From positions 61,650,552 to 61,714,551 of the forward strand of contig JAVIAB010000073.1 of NCBI GenBank assembly GCA_032433765.1: 64,000 nt of DNA, written 5' to 3'. Of this stretch, positions 22,636 to 34,100 are shown in pieces. Origin of the DNA: Megaustenia siamemsis. Its lineage: Eukaryota; Mollusca; Gastropoda; Stylommatophora; Ariophantidae. Below the pieces are notes generated by a model. The model was not told where the DNA came from, made no database searches, and saw nothing but the letters and a program-made list of their open reading frames with translations. The number at the start of each line of letters is the position of its first letter. Position 1 is the first letter of the stretch. The translations under genes were made by a program, and so were the position numbers.

Positions 22636-23267
22636 TGTCCATCCTCCCTAACTAAAACATTCAGAGCAACTCTCTTATTGGCGTTGTCCATCCTCCCTAA
22701 CTAAAACATTCAGAGCAACTCTCTTATTGGCGTTGTCCATCCTCCCTAACTAAAACATTCAGAGCAACTCTCTTATTGGCGTTGTCCATCCTCCCTAACT
22801 AAAACATTCAGAGCAACTCTCTTATTGGCGTTGTCCATCCTCCCTAACTAAAACATTCAGAGCAACTCTCTTATTGGCGTTGTCCATCCTCCCTAACTAA
22901 AACATTCAGAGCAACTCTCTTATTGGCGTTGTCCATCCTCCCTAACTAAAACATTCAGAGGAACTCTCTTATTGGCGTTGTCCATCCTCCCTAACTAAAA
23001 CATTCAGAGCAACTCTCTTATTGGCGTTGTCCATCCTCCCTAACTAAAACATTCAGAGTAACTCTCTTATTGGCGTTGTCCATCCTCCCTAACTAAAACA
23101 TTCAGAGGAACTCTCTTATTGGCGTTGTCCATCCTCCCTAACTAAAACATTCAGAGCAACTCTCTTATTGGCGTTGTCCATCCTCCCTAACTAAAACATT
23201 CAGAGGAACTCTCTTATTGGCGTTGTCCATCCTCCCTAACTAAAACATTCAGAGGAACTCTCTTATC
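22636..23267. repeat. 49-bp minisatellite, ~13 copies, very uniform
   Basis: Thirteen 49-bp units starting tgtccatcctccctaactaa. Almost the only variation is gagcaac/gaggaac/gagtaac, implying recent expansion or strong homogenisation. Confidence 0.95.
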
Positions 23268-23376
23268 GCCCCTGTCCTTCAGCAATGCTGGTTATTACTT
23301 TCTTCTCTTCTCTGAACCTGTGTAATACATTTTTTCACTTGTGCTTTTGTTACTTACGCGCTAAACTAAAAAAAAT

Positions 23377-24216
23377 GTGTAATGTATAGGTTATATCACA
23401 GTGTAATGTATAGGTTATATCACAGTGTAATGTATAGGTTATATCACAGTGTAATGTATAGGTTATATCACAGTGTAATGTATAGGTTATATCACAGTGT
23501 AATGTATAGGTTATATCACAGTGTAATGTATAGGTTATATCACAGTGTAATGTATAGGTTATATCACAGTGTAATGTATAGGTTATATCACAGTGTAATG
23601 TATGGGTTATATCACAGTGTAATGTATAGGTTATATCTCAGTGTAATGTATAGGTTATATCACAGTGTAATGTATGGGTTATATCACAGTGTAATGTATA
23701 GGTTATATCACAGTGTAATGTATGGGTTATATCACAGTGTAATGTATAGGTTATATCACAGTGTAATGTATGGGTTATATCTCAGTGTAATGTATTGGTT
23801 ATATCACAGTGTAATGTATGGGTTATATCACAGTGTAATGTATGGGTTATATCTCAGTGTAATGTATGGGTTATATCACAGTGTAATGTATGGGTTATAT
23901 CACAGTGTAATGTATGGGTTATATCTCAGTGTAATGTATAGGTTATATCACAGTGTAATGTATAGGTTATATCACAGTGTAATGTATGGGTTATATCACA
24001 GTGTAATGTATGGGTTATATCTCAGTGTAATGTATGGGTTATATCTCAGTGTAATGTATGGGTTATATCACAGTGTAATGTATAGGTTATATCTCAGTGT
24101 AATGTATGGGTTATATCTCAGTGTAATGTATGGGTTATATCACAGTGTAATGTATGGGTTATATCACAGTGTAATGTATAGGTTATATCTCAGTGTAATG
24201 TATGGGTTATATCACA
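23377..24216. repeat. 24-bp minisatellite, exactly 35 copies
   Basis: 840 bp made of 24-bp units (gtgtaatgtataggttat then atcaca). The left third is uniform; towards the right the variants tatggg and atctca appear in combinations. A 280-codon ORF is a by-product. Confidence 0.95.
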
Positions 24217-24765
24217 GGAACTAACGTTTTCCAGTCATTTATCTCATAACTCATTGACGCTTATAAGGTTTAGTCTTAACTTTTTTCTTTTAAATAGATA
24301 TGGACATGGCACCTAAATTGAGCATTTTTATAGAAAATCTGGTCAATCTAGGCTGCTTGACTTTGACATTAGTAGTGTCAACAGAAGCGGTAAACAAGTC
24401 GCATTGAGCATCTTGAGACAAGCGTTGGCACAGTTAACGATGGCCTCTACACCAGTAGAACACGTGACAATTGATCTAAGAAATGTTCAAGTGTTCAAAC
24501 GATCGAAATCGCGTAAAATGAACACAAAATGTATGAATAATTCCTGCTGGAGTTAGACGCCAGAAGTCTGCCCACTGGTGTTCTACTGAGTGAGGATCGC
24601 CTATGCACCGAGTGCTCAAAGGTCGGTTCATGCAAATGATCAACAAAGCAAGAAACAAACAAACACAAGGTTCTGCCACTGATCAACAAAGCAAGAAACA
24701 AACACAAAGTTCTGCGACTTATGAAACTTATTATTACGAAGATAAAAAACATGTGCTGGAACAGG
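24217..24765. other. Unassigned unique sequence
   Basis: No gene recognised. A ~36-bp direct duplication (gatcaacaaagcaagaaac) occurs at 24638 and 24682. Confidence 0.4.
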
Positions 24766-24893
24766 TACGTTTATATAGGTAATATAACATGTTGTAGCGT
24801 CGTGGTTCGTAGTTTATATAGGTAATATAACATGTTGTAGCGTCGTGGTTCGTAGTTTATATAGGTAATATAACATGTTGTAGCGTCGTGGTT
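24766..24893. repeat. 43-bp tandem repeat, 3 copies
   Basis: Three 43-bp units starting gtttatataggtaatataac, nearly identical. Confidence 0.9.
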
Positions 24894-25364
24894 CGGGTGC
24901 CCCTCTTATGTTAAGATTGTTCTGATTAAAGTCCTATATGTAAAGATCGCACTTCCTTCAGTGACATCTGAGCTTACGAGTAAATGTAATCGAGTGCCTA
25001 ACCCATTTGTGACGGATTATAAAACATTAGCCAGGTATTCAAGCTGAACACTTGAAAGCACGTTTGGCAGTTGAGAACTAAGAATATGTGCCGCAACACA
25101 TCCTCAAAGGGATTCCTTCTCCTCATCAGATTACTCCCTATACAAAGCTCTATAGATCTTACCGTTACTTTGATCTTCTGTCCTGACTATATTTCCAAAA
25201 CTTGAATTATTAACGTCACTGAAATGAATTTTCAATTACTCTAGAGACAACGGCGGGGCGGTTCAGTTCATGCAGTGTGGTGAGATATCCATGTACAATG
25301 AGGGCATATGTCTTTTCACTCTCTCTCTCTTTCTCTCTGTCTCGTTAATCTGGAACTATCAACA
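24894..25364. other. Unassigned unique sequence
   Basis: No gene or repeat recognised; a CT-rich patch at 25316-25342 precedes the LINE copy. Confidence 0.4.
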
Positions 25365-25858
25365 TCATCATGTGCCATACCTGGTGGTGTAGGCGATCAT
25401 GTCGTTCCACAATTCTCTATCTACAGTACATCGTATCAGTTCTGTTGATGACTGTTTTCCGTGCCATGACACCAAGCTATCCACTATCTTCTCTCTTTGT
25501 CGTCCCGATTTCTCTTACCCTCTGTTTTGCCAGTTGTAACCAAATATTTAAACTTTCATCTTCCCATGTCGATTGTTTCTTTCTAATGTTTCTTAGGAGT
25601 TCCCTTTATGTGTTGGCTCTATGAGAATTTCCTCGTTGGTCTTTTTAGCTGTCCTAGGGAATTCTCAAAATTCTTCTGAGAAATCTCATCTCTGTTGTCT
25701 CTAATCGTCATTTCATTTGTTTGTCTACTATCCATGATTCACTTCCATAGGTCATAACTGGCTCTATATAGCACTGCTGACTTCTCTTTCTCACTTCTAT
25801 TGACTAGTCGCACCAGACTTTTTTTATTTTCTGAAATGATATTTTGGACCGGCTATTC
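25365..25858 (-). mobile_element. LINE family 2, 3'-end copy, decayed
   Basis: Reverse complement of the same C-terminal region as 51906-52567, with the catcatcatg tail at 25365-25372 and the furthest 5' match near 25858 (the segment equivalent to AQAKIAFQKM). Several frameshifts and substitutions. The apparent plus-strand ORF at 25370-25624 is antisense to it and is not a gene. Confidence 0.75.
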
Positions 25859-25989
25859 TATTGATATGATTAATTCTTGGTACTATAAGAAGGTAGTTTG
25901 CTATTTCTTTCCGCCTTGGCATTGACTGTACTAGTCGGAGATCGCAGTCACCGTCAGTACAATTGAGATCCTGTCACTGCCATCGCGGA

Positions 25990-26225
25990 GTGGGGACCAT
26001 AACCGACATTACTTGTCAGCTGCTCTCAGAACACCACCCACTACCCATAAACTATACCCTCTATATTTATCTTCTCTAGGTCATTATGTCGTCTTACATG
26101 ACCGACATATTTTATTTTCAACATTTTCGTTCTTTACCAGTCAGTTATTCAGATCTTGCAAAATTGACATATTTGTTCTTTTCTTCGTCCATGCCATTCT
26201 TTGTGTTCTTCTGTAACTCTTGTTC
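25990..26225 (-). pseudogene. Decayed LINE polymerase C-terminus
   Basis: The minus strand contains the block KYVGHVRRHNDLEK, typical of the region after the RT domain in animal LINE proteins, followed by an IEGI.YG remnant. The preceding segment (RVTEEHKEW) fits the usual spacing, but stops intervene. This belongs to a different family from the neighbour at 25365-25858. Confidence 0.5.
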
Positions 26226-26261
26226 GGAGTGCAATGATGATGATCCGCAAATAACTCAATA

Positions 26262-26330
26262 ACTCAATAACAATAACTCAATAACAATAACTCAATAACT
26301 CAATAACAATAACTCAATAACAATAACTCT
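26262..26330. repeat. Short AT-rich tandem repeat (caataactcaataa)
   Basis: About 70 bp of irregular units built from aataactc and aataac. Confidence 0.8.
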
Positions 26331-26403
26331 TGCATTCGAAGATAGTAATGTATTTGTCATCCATCATAGATCCATCGATAGTTCACGCTTCGTAGCCATA
26401 CAG

Positions 26404-26565
26404 CCATATGTTGCAATATCAGTTCCGTACCATATGCTGCAATATCAGCTCCCTCTCATATGTTGCAATATCAGTTCCGTACCATATGCTGCAATATCAG
26501 CTCCCTCCCATATGTTGCAATATCAGTTCCGTACCATATGCTGCAATATCAGCTCCCTCCCATAT
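26404..26565. repeat. 26-bp minisatellite in 52-bp dimers, ~6 units
   Basis: Alternating 26-bp units: catatgttgcaatatcag then ttccgtac, and catatgctgcaatatcag then ctccctcc. A single degenerate unit recurs at 26608-26640. Confidence 0.88.
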
Positions 26566-26806
26566 TTTGTTTTGTGAAAAATACATCCTCTTATAAATTT
26601 AAATGTTGTATGCTATATCAGTTCCCTGCCATATGTTGTGCAGCTGTTTTAATTTATTTATAAATGTGGTCAGTATTCTTTTGATTGCCTTTTGTAGTCT
26701 TTCCATCGTTTGTTAGCAATAAGCGAAGGTGTTCAAAGCTGTCGACTTTTCTCAGGTTCTCTCCGTTTTTACATATATGATTTTTTTGGCTGTAACTTTT
26801 GGCTCT

Positions 26807-26812
<6 letters not shown>

Positions 26813-26890
<78 letters not shown>
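26813..26890. repeat. (AT)n microsatellite with T run
   Basis: About 60 bp of TA dinucleotides then a T homopolymer, abutting the 3' side of the minus-strand LINE pseudogene. Confidence 0.96.
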
Positions 26891-26914
26891 CCCTCTCTCT
26901 CACTGGTACCGAAA

Positions 26915-28150
26915 AGGTGTCGTGGTTTATATCATTTGTCGTTCTTGAGCTGCTCGAATTGTCTGAATTAGTGATTTTCCTTTGTTGTTACATGTCTCTG
27001 TCACTGCATCTATCCATCTTCTTCTGGGTCTTCCTCTTGGTCTTTTTCCATGCATTCTCGAGAAGAACGCCCTTGATGGTGATTGGTAAGGATTCATTCT
27101 GACCAGGTGGCCAAACCATTTATTTAAGTTGCTTGTTCTATATATTCCTGGCAGGGTTTTGTTCCTACCATTTTTCTTATGGTTTCATTTGGTATTCTAT
27201 CTCTTCTTGTGTTGTTTGTTACTTTTCTCAAGCATCGCATCTCACATGTATTGATCTTTCTTAAATGTAATTTAGAAATGGTCCATGTTTGACTTTCATA
27301 GCACAAAGTTGGTATGAAAATGCTATTTATTATTTGTTCTTTAGCTGGCATAGAAATGTTTGGATGTCTTAACAATGGTGAAAGCTGGTATGTGACTGCA
27401 TTTGCTTTTTATATTCTCATGTCAATTTCTTTGTCTAGTTTTCCATCTTCTGTAAGCATTGTGCCCAAATACTTGAATTCCTCTACTTGTTTTATTTCTT
27501 TATCTTTGATCTTAATGTTTAATGGGTGTCTTAATTTGCTTATTCTCATAACCTCTGTTTTTGCTGTGTTAATTTCCATACTGTAATTTGTACAACGTTT
27601 ATCTAGAGATGTTATATGCTGTTGTAGCAGGTTTTCATCCTCATATATTAGGCATTGGTCATCTGCGAAGAGTAGCTCGTTGATGTTGGAATTTTCTGCC
27701 TCTAAGTTATTTGATTTCTCCTTATTGTTGGTTGTTTCCTGATTTATTTTGTCCATATATTTGATGAAGAGGAGTGGTGAGAGGACGCATCCTTGTTGTA
27801 ACCTGAAACCATTCTGACAAACCCTCCGATGTTCCAACGACACTTTGACTGTTTTTATATAATGCCATTATATTATCTAGTAGTTGTCCTGCTACTCCGT
27901 AGGTTTCTAAAGTTTGCTAAAGTTTGTTCCTGTCCACACGATGAAACGCTTTTTCCTGATCTATAAACACTATATTTAGGTTTCTGTCATATTCTATTGT
28001 TTTTTCACATAGTTGTCTCAATGTAAATATAGCATCAGTACAGCTTTTACCTTTTCTGAATTGATTATTACTTAATTGAGGTTCTATTATGTATCTTACT
28101 CTCTTCTCCAATATTTTAGCAAACATTTTACCAACTTGACTCAATAGGGA
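26915..28150 (-). pseudogene. LINE family 3 reverse transcriptase pseudogene
   Basis: Read on the minus strand from 28150 downwards, this carries most of an RT domain and the C-terminus. It opens with a FAKILEKR.RYIIEPQLS block and a KGKSCTDAIF block. Motif A follows as FIDQEKAFHRV, where the usual FDRV has lost its Asp. Motif B is QQGCVLSPLLF, motif C is LLFADDQCLIYE with intact FADD, then EFKYLGTML, and finally FGHLVRM with the basic stretch RPRGRPRRRWMD near 27020-27040. Frameshifts near 27390 and 27850-27910 split it into three ORFs (27124-27375, 27409-27843, 27917-28192), and the endonuclease is absent. It is bounded by simple repeats on both sides, (GA)n at 28153-28188 and (AT)n at 26813-26875. 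A dead but informative copy. Confidence 0.85.
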
Positions 28151-28152
<2 letters not shown>

Positions 28153-28190
<38 letters not shown>

Positions 28191-28214
28191 ACACTCTTTA
28201 TATATATATATATG
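28153..28214. repeat. (CT)n and (TA)n microsatellites
   Basis: A CT run at 28155-28187 and a TA run at 28199-28213, at the truncated 5' side of the LINE pseudogene. Confidence 0.95.
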
Positions 28215-28658
28215 ATGAAACAAAAGAAAGAATCACATTCATAAACTAAAAATATATAACTCTTATTGAAATCACATTGTAACTTCTTAGCTTACCTCCC
28301 TTGTAATAATTCGTGTACGCACGATCAGCAAAGAACATGTGAGGGTGATGGAGAAGGAGCACACATTTTGAACGCAAGCAGAAAAATGCAAGGAACAAAA
28401 ATGTTGGTGAGTAAAGCAGAAAAACAGAAGAGCGTTTAAGATGCAATAATATCCGCGTCATTGAACACAGATATGGGGTGAGGTATTCTCAAGGACTCTG
28501 TTCCTGGCGCTGGTGAGTGCGTGCTCAGTGAGAGCAAGAGGGGATGGGAGAAATGAAGTAAGAGAGACTGCACGAGCATTAATAGATTACAGTTATCATT
28601 ATCGTGTGCCATATCCCAAGAATTACTTTCACACTCCCCAAATGTTTGAGCTCTCCAG
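28215..28658. other. Unassigned unique sequence
   Basis: No recognisable gene; a 71-codon minus-strand ORF at 28246-28461 has no domain I know. Confidence 0.4.
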
Positions 28659-29068
28659 GTGTCTAAAATAGTAACAGTTGGAGTAGTCTAGCAGCTTGTA
28701 GTAGGTGTCTAAAATAGTAACAGTTGGAGTAGTCTAATAGCTTGTAGTAGGTGTCTAAAGTAGTAACCGTTGGAGTAGTCTAACAGCTTGTAATAGGTGT
28801 CTAAAATAGTAACAGTTGGAGTAGTCTAACAGCTTGTAATAGGTGTCTAAAATAGTAACAGTTGGAGTAGTCTAACAGCTTGTAGTAGGTGTCTAAAATA
28901 GTAACAGTTGGAGTAGTCTAACAGCTTGTAATAGGTGTCTAAAATAGTAACAGTTGGAGCAGTCTAACAGCTTGTAATAGGTGTCTAAAATAGTAACAGT
29001 TGGAGTAGTCTAACAGCTTGTAATAGGTGTCTAAAATAGTAACAGTTGGAGTAGTCTAACAGCTTGTA
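28659..29068. repeat. 46-bp minisatellite, ~9 copies, left part
   Basis: Units of 46 bp starting gtgtctaaaatagtaacagt. The array is cut by the LINE copy at 29069-29556 and resumes at 29557-29645. Confidence 0.93.
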
Positions 29069-29556
29069 ATCATCATTATCATGTGCCATACCGGATGGCA
29101 TAGGCGATCATGTCCTTCCACAATCTTCTATCTACAGTGCATCGTATCAGTTCTGTTGTTGACTGTTTTCCATGCCATGACACCAAGCTATCCAGTGTTT
29201 TCTCTCTTTGTCGTCCGCGATCTCTCATTCCTTTTATTTTGCAAGTTGTAACCAAGTATTCCAACTTTCCTCTTCTCATGATGTGCCCACAAATGTTTAT
29301 TGTTTCTTTCTGATGTTTTTTAGGAGTTCCCTTTTTGTGTTGGCCTCTTTGATAATTTCCTCATTGGTTTTTTAGCTGTCCAGGGAACTTTCAACATTCT
29401 TCTGATAAATCCTATCTCTGTGGCCTCTAATCGTCTCTTCATTTGTTTCTCTACTGTCTATGATTCGCTTACATAGGTCAGAATTGGTTCTATATAGCAC
29501 CGATGAACTCTCTTTCTCACTTCTATTGACATAGATTTGTTGCATACGATAAACAT
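29069..29556 (-). mobile_element. LINE family 2, 3'-end copy inside the 46-bp array
   Basis: Reverse complement of the C-terminal region (RGKLEYLVTT, RGRQREKTLDSL, IAYAIRYGT before the stop), with the catcattatcatg tail on the left. It begins near the KSMSxKIRKRVH-equivalent segment. cttgta plus an at/gt pair occurs at both borders (29063-29068, 29557-29562), compatible with a short target duplication, though it is also array sequence. A frameshift lies near 29285-29330. Confidence 0.8.
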
Positions 29557-29645
29557 CTTGTAGTAAGTGGCTAAAATAGTAACAGTTGGGGTAGTCAAGC
29601 AGCTTGTAGTAGGTGTCTAAAATAGTAACAGTTGGAGTAGTCTAG
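29557..29645. repeat. 46-bp minisatellite, right part
   Basis: About two diverged 46-bp units (gtggctaaaatagtaacagt, gtgtctaaaatagtaacagt) continuing the array past the LINE. Confidence 0.85.
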
Positions 29646-29814
29646 AAACGATACTCAAGGCTAAAGAAGAGTTTATTACCGGGAACAACACAGTTCTAAT
29701 GCTGCAGCTATTATAACAGTAAAACTGATCAGTTTGTAGTTACAGCAAACAGTGAAATAAAAATGTATGCAATTATAGCAAAATGTACAAATACTAGTGT
29801 ATGTAATTACATCA

Positions 29815-30915
29815 TCATCATCCTCAAGTACCGGGCCTGCTGGCGTAGGTGATCATGTCTCTCCACAACTTTCAATCTAGGCAGCTATTTATCATTTCTG
29901 TTGTTGACCTTCTGCCAAGCCATTCTCTTAAGCTGTCTGTTATTTTTTCTCTTTGCTTCCCTCTATCTCTTCGTCCCTCAATTTGTCCAGTTGTTACAAT
30001 ATATTCCAGTTGTTCTCTTCTCATTACATGACCAAAAAATGTTGATTGTTTCTTCCTAATATTGGAAATTAGCTCTCTTTTTGCTTTGACCTCTCTCAGA
30101 ACATCTTCATTTTTCTTCTTAGCTGTCCATTGTACTCTCAACATTCTTCTGTAAAACCACATCTATACAGACTCCAGTGATTTTCTTGTCTGTTGTCCTA
30201 TTGTCCATGATTTGCATCCATATGTTAAGACTGGCTCTATGTAACATTTAAGAACTCTCTTTCTAGTTTCTATTGTCAAAAATGGATTGCATAGTATTTT
30301 CCTCATTTTTTGGAAAGCTGCTTTTGCCTGAGCCATTCTGCATATCACCTCTTTTGTACATTTTCCGTCTGAGATTAACAAAGTTCCCAAATATTCATTT
30401 AATAAAAATAATAATAATTATAATAATTTAAATAATTATAAAAAATTTAAAAATTCATTTATCTGTTTTAATATTGTTCCCCCCTCGACGCTGAAAGGCA
30501 GATGAGGAAGGAAAGAAGAAGAATAAGAAGAAAAAATATTGTTCCACTTGTCTTTATTTTGCTGAGAGGTGATGTCTTTTTCTTTGTTGTTACCATTACC
30601 TCTGTCTTTTTGCCATTAAGGCTGAGTCCTTTATTTCTGCTTTCTTTCACTATAATGTCCAACATTTCTTGTAACTCATTTTCACTCTTAGCGATTAAGA
30701 CTGTATTATCAGCATACCTTAGATTATTTATATTATGACCTCCAATTGTTATTCCAGGCATACCCCTTAGGGATCTTAAAATAATCTCGCTATAAATTTT
30801 CAACAAATCTGGTGACAGCACACAACCTTGTCTAACACCCTGTTTTATTTGTTGAAACATTCCCAATTGGTTTCCAGTTCTTATGGCCGCTGTTTATTGC
30901 CAGTACATGTTCTTT
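29815..30915 (-). pseudogene. LINE family 2 polymerase pseudogene (RT motif B to C-terminus)
   Basis: The minus strand encodes, in order, an RTGNQLGMFQ block, motif B (QGVRQGCVLSPDL), the GMPGITIGGHNINNL block, motif C, KKTEVMV, TLLISDGKCTKEV, the Cys-Glu-like YGCKSWTI, FFGHVMRREQLEYI and the basic RRDRGKQREKI stretch. It ends in a GATGATGAT tail at 29815-29823. Motif C reads RYADNTVLIA instead of the catalytic RYADD, so the active-site pair is broken. An ~90-bp AT-rich insertion (30386-30475) and frameshifts near 30163 and 30475 also disrupt it. The endonuclease and motif A are missing. Confidence 0.85.
30386..30475. repeat. AT-rich low-complexity insertion in the LINE
   Basis: About 90 bp rich in aataataatt and aaattaaaa-like words, absent at the matching point of the other family 2 copies (for example 52460-52510). 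Confidence 0.65.
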
Positions 30916-31154
30916 GTATGTAATTACATACAAAGTTACAGGAAACAATCTTAAAATAAGGTTTGATATTGTAACAAATATAACAAAGCATTTCTGTAGT
31001 TTTCGAAAATGACAACCCGTTCTAGGAAGCGTTATACAGTGTTTGGTATTGTCAAATAAAGAAATATCATTCCAGCTAACAAGAGCAGAAGTAAAATAAA
31101 ACAAATACCACAAACTTATCTTTACAAATATCCCGCATCACCGACAACATAGAA
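30916..31154. other. Unassigned AT-rich DNA
   Basis: Single-copy sequence between the LINE and the large array; nothing recognised. Confidence 0.4.
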
Positions 31155-34100
31155 TAAATTTTAAAGTTCTAGACAATTTCAGACATTAACGACAACATCG
31201 ACAACATTTCAAGCATCACCGACAACATCGACAACATTTCTAGCATCACCGACAACATCGACAACATTTATAGCATCACCGACAACATTGACAACATTTA
31301 TAGCATCACCGACAACATTTCTAGCATCACCGACAACATTGACAGCATTTCTAGCATCACCGACAACATCGACAACATTTCTAGCATCACCGACAACATC
31401 GACAACATTTCTAGCATCACCGACAACATCGACAACATTTCTAGCATCACCGACAACATCGACAACATTTCTAGCATCACCGACAACATCGACAACATTT
31501 CTAGCATCACCGACAACATCGACAACATTTCTAGCATCACCGACAACATCGACAACATTTCTAGCATCACCGACAACATCGACAACATTTCTAGCATCAC
31601 CGACAACATTGACACCATTTCTAGCATCATCGACAACATTTCTAGCATCACCGACAACATTGACAACATTTCTGGCATCACCGACAACATTGACACCATT
31701 TCTAGCATCACCGACAACATCGACAACATTTCTAGCATCACCGACAACATTGACAACATTTCTGGCATCACCGACAACATTGACAACATTTCTGGCATCA
31801 CCGACAACATTGACACCATTTCTAGCATCACCGACAACATTGACAACATTTCTGGCATCACCGACAACATTGACACCATTTCTAGCATCACCGACAACAT
31901 TGACAACATTTCTGGCATCACCGACAACATTGACACCATTTCTAGCATCACCGACAACATTGACAACATTTCTAGCATCACCGACAACATTGACAACATT
32001 TCTAGCATCACCGACAACATTGACAACATTTCTGGCATCACCGACAACATTGACACCATTTCTAGCATCACCGACAACATCGACAACATTTCTAGCATCA
32101 CCGACAACATGACACCATTTCTAGCATCACCGACAACATCGACAACATTTCTAGCATCACCGACAACATTGACAACATTTCTGGCATCACCGACAACATT
32201 GACAGCATTTCTAGCATCACCGACAACATTGACAACATTTCTAGCATCACCGACAACATCGACAACATTTCTAGCATCACCGACAACATCGACATCATTT
32301 CTAGCATCACCGACAACATCGACAACATTTCTAGCATCACCGACAACATCGACAGCTTTTCTAGCATCACTGACAACATCGACAACATTTCTAGCATCAC
32401 CGACAACATCGACAACATTTCTAGCATCACCGACAACATCGACAGCTTTTCTAGCATCACCGACAACATCGACAACATTTCTAGCATCACCGACAACATC
32501 GACAACATTTCTAGCATCACCGACAACATCGACAGCTTTTCTAGCATCACCGACAACATTGACAACATTTCTGGCATCACCGACAACATTGACACCATTT
32601 CTAGCATCACCGACAACATTGACACCATTTCTAGCATCACCGACAACATCGACAAGATTTCTAGCATCACCGACAACATCGACAACATTTCTGGCATCAC
32701 CGACAACATCGACATCATTTCTAGCATCACCGACAACATCGACAACATTTCTAGCATCACCGACAACATCGACAACATTTCTAGCATCACCGACAACATC
32801 GACAACATTTCTAGCATCACCGACAACATCGACAACATTTCTAGCATCACCGACAACATCGACAACATTTCTAGCATCACCGACAACATCGACAACATTT
32901 CTAGCATCACCGACAACATTGACACCATTTCTAGCATCATCGACAACATTTCTAGCATCACCGACAACATTGACAACATTTCTGGCATCACCGACAACAT
33001 TGACACCATTTCTAGCATCACCGACAACATCGACAACATTTCTAGCATCACCGACAACATTGACACCATTTCTAGCATCACCGACAACATCGACAACATT
33101 TCTAGCATCACCGACAACATTGACAACATTTCTGGCATCACCGACAACATTGACAGCATTTCTAGCATCACCGACAACATTGACAACATTTCTAGCATCA
33201 CCGACAACATCGACAACATTTCTAGCATCACCGACAACATCGACATCATTTCTAGCATCACCGACAACATCGACAACATTTCTAGCATCACCGACAACAT
33301 CGACAGCTTTTCTAGCATCACTGACAACATCGACAACATTTCTAGCATCACCGACAACATCGACAACATTTCTAGCATCACCGACAACATCGACAGCTTT
33401 TCTAGCATCACCGACAACATCGACAACATTTCTAGCATCACCGACAACATCGACAACATTTCTAGCATCACCGACAACATCGACAGCTTTTCTAGCATCA
33501 CCGACAACATTGACAACATTTCTGGCATCACCGACAACATTGACACCATTTCTAGCATCACCGACAACATTGACACCATTTCTAGCATCACCGACAACAT
33601 CGACAAGATTTCTAGCATCACCGACAACATTGACACCATTTCTGGCATCACCGACAACATTGACAGCATTTCTAGCATCACCGACAACATTGACAACATT
33701 TCTAGCATCACCGACAACATCGACAACATTTCTGGCATCACCGACAACATTGACAACATTTCTAGCATCACCGACAACATCGACAACATTTCTGGCATCA
33801 CCGACAACATCGACAACATTTCTAGCATCACTGACAACATTGACAACATTTCTAGCATCACCGACAACATCGACATCATTTCTAGCATCACCGACAACAT
33901 CGACAACATTTCTAGCATCACCGACAACATCGACAGCTTTTCTAGCATCACTGACAACATCGACAACATTTCTAGCATCACCGACAACATCGACAACATT
34001 TCTAGCATCACCGACAACATCGACAGCTTTTCTAGCATCACCGACAACATCGACAACATTTCTAGCATCACCGACAACATCGACAACATTTCTAGCATCA

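Noticed and set aside
22636..24216. CRISPR-like regular arrays
   Set aside because: The units are contiguous tandem repeats with no unique spacers, in an evidently eukaryotic region.
29110..29313. Plus-strand ORF (also 25370-25624 and 51943-52311)
   Set aside because: These are antisense shadows of minus-strand LINE coding sequence.
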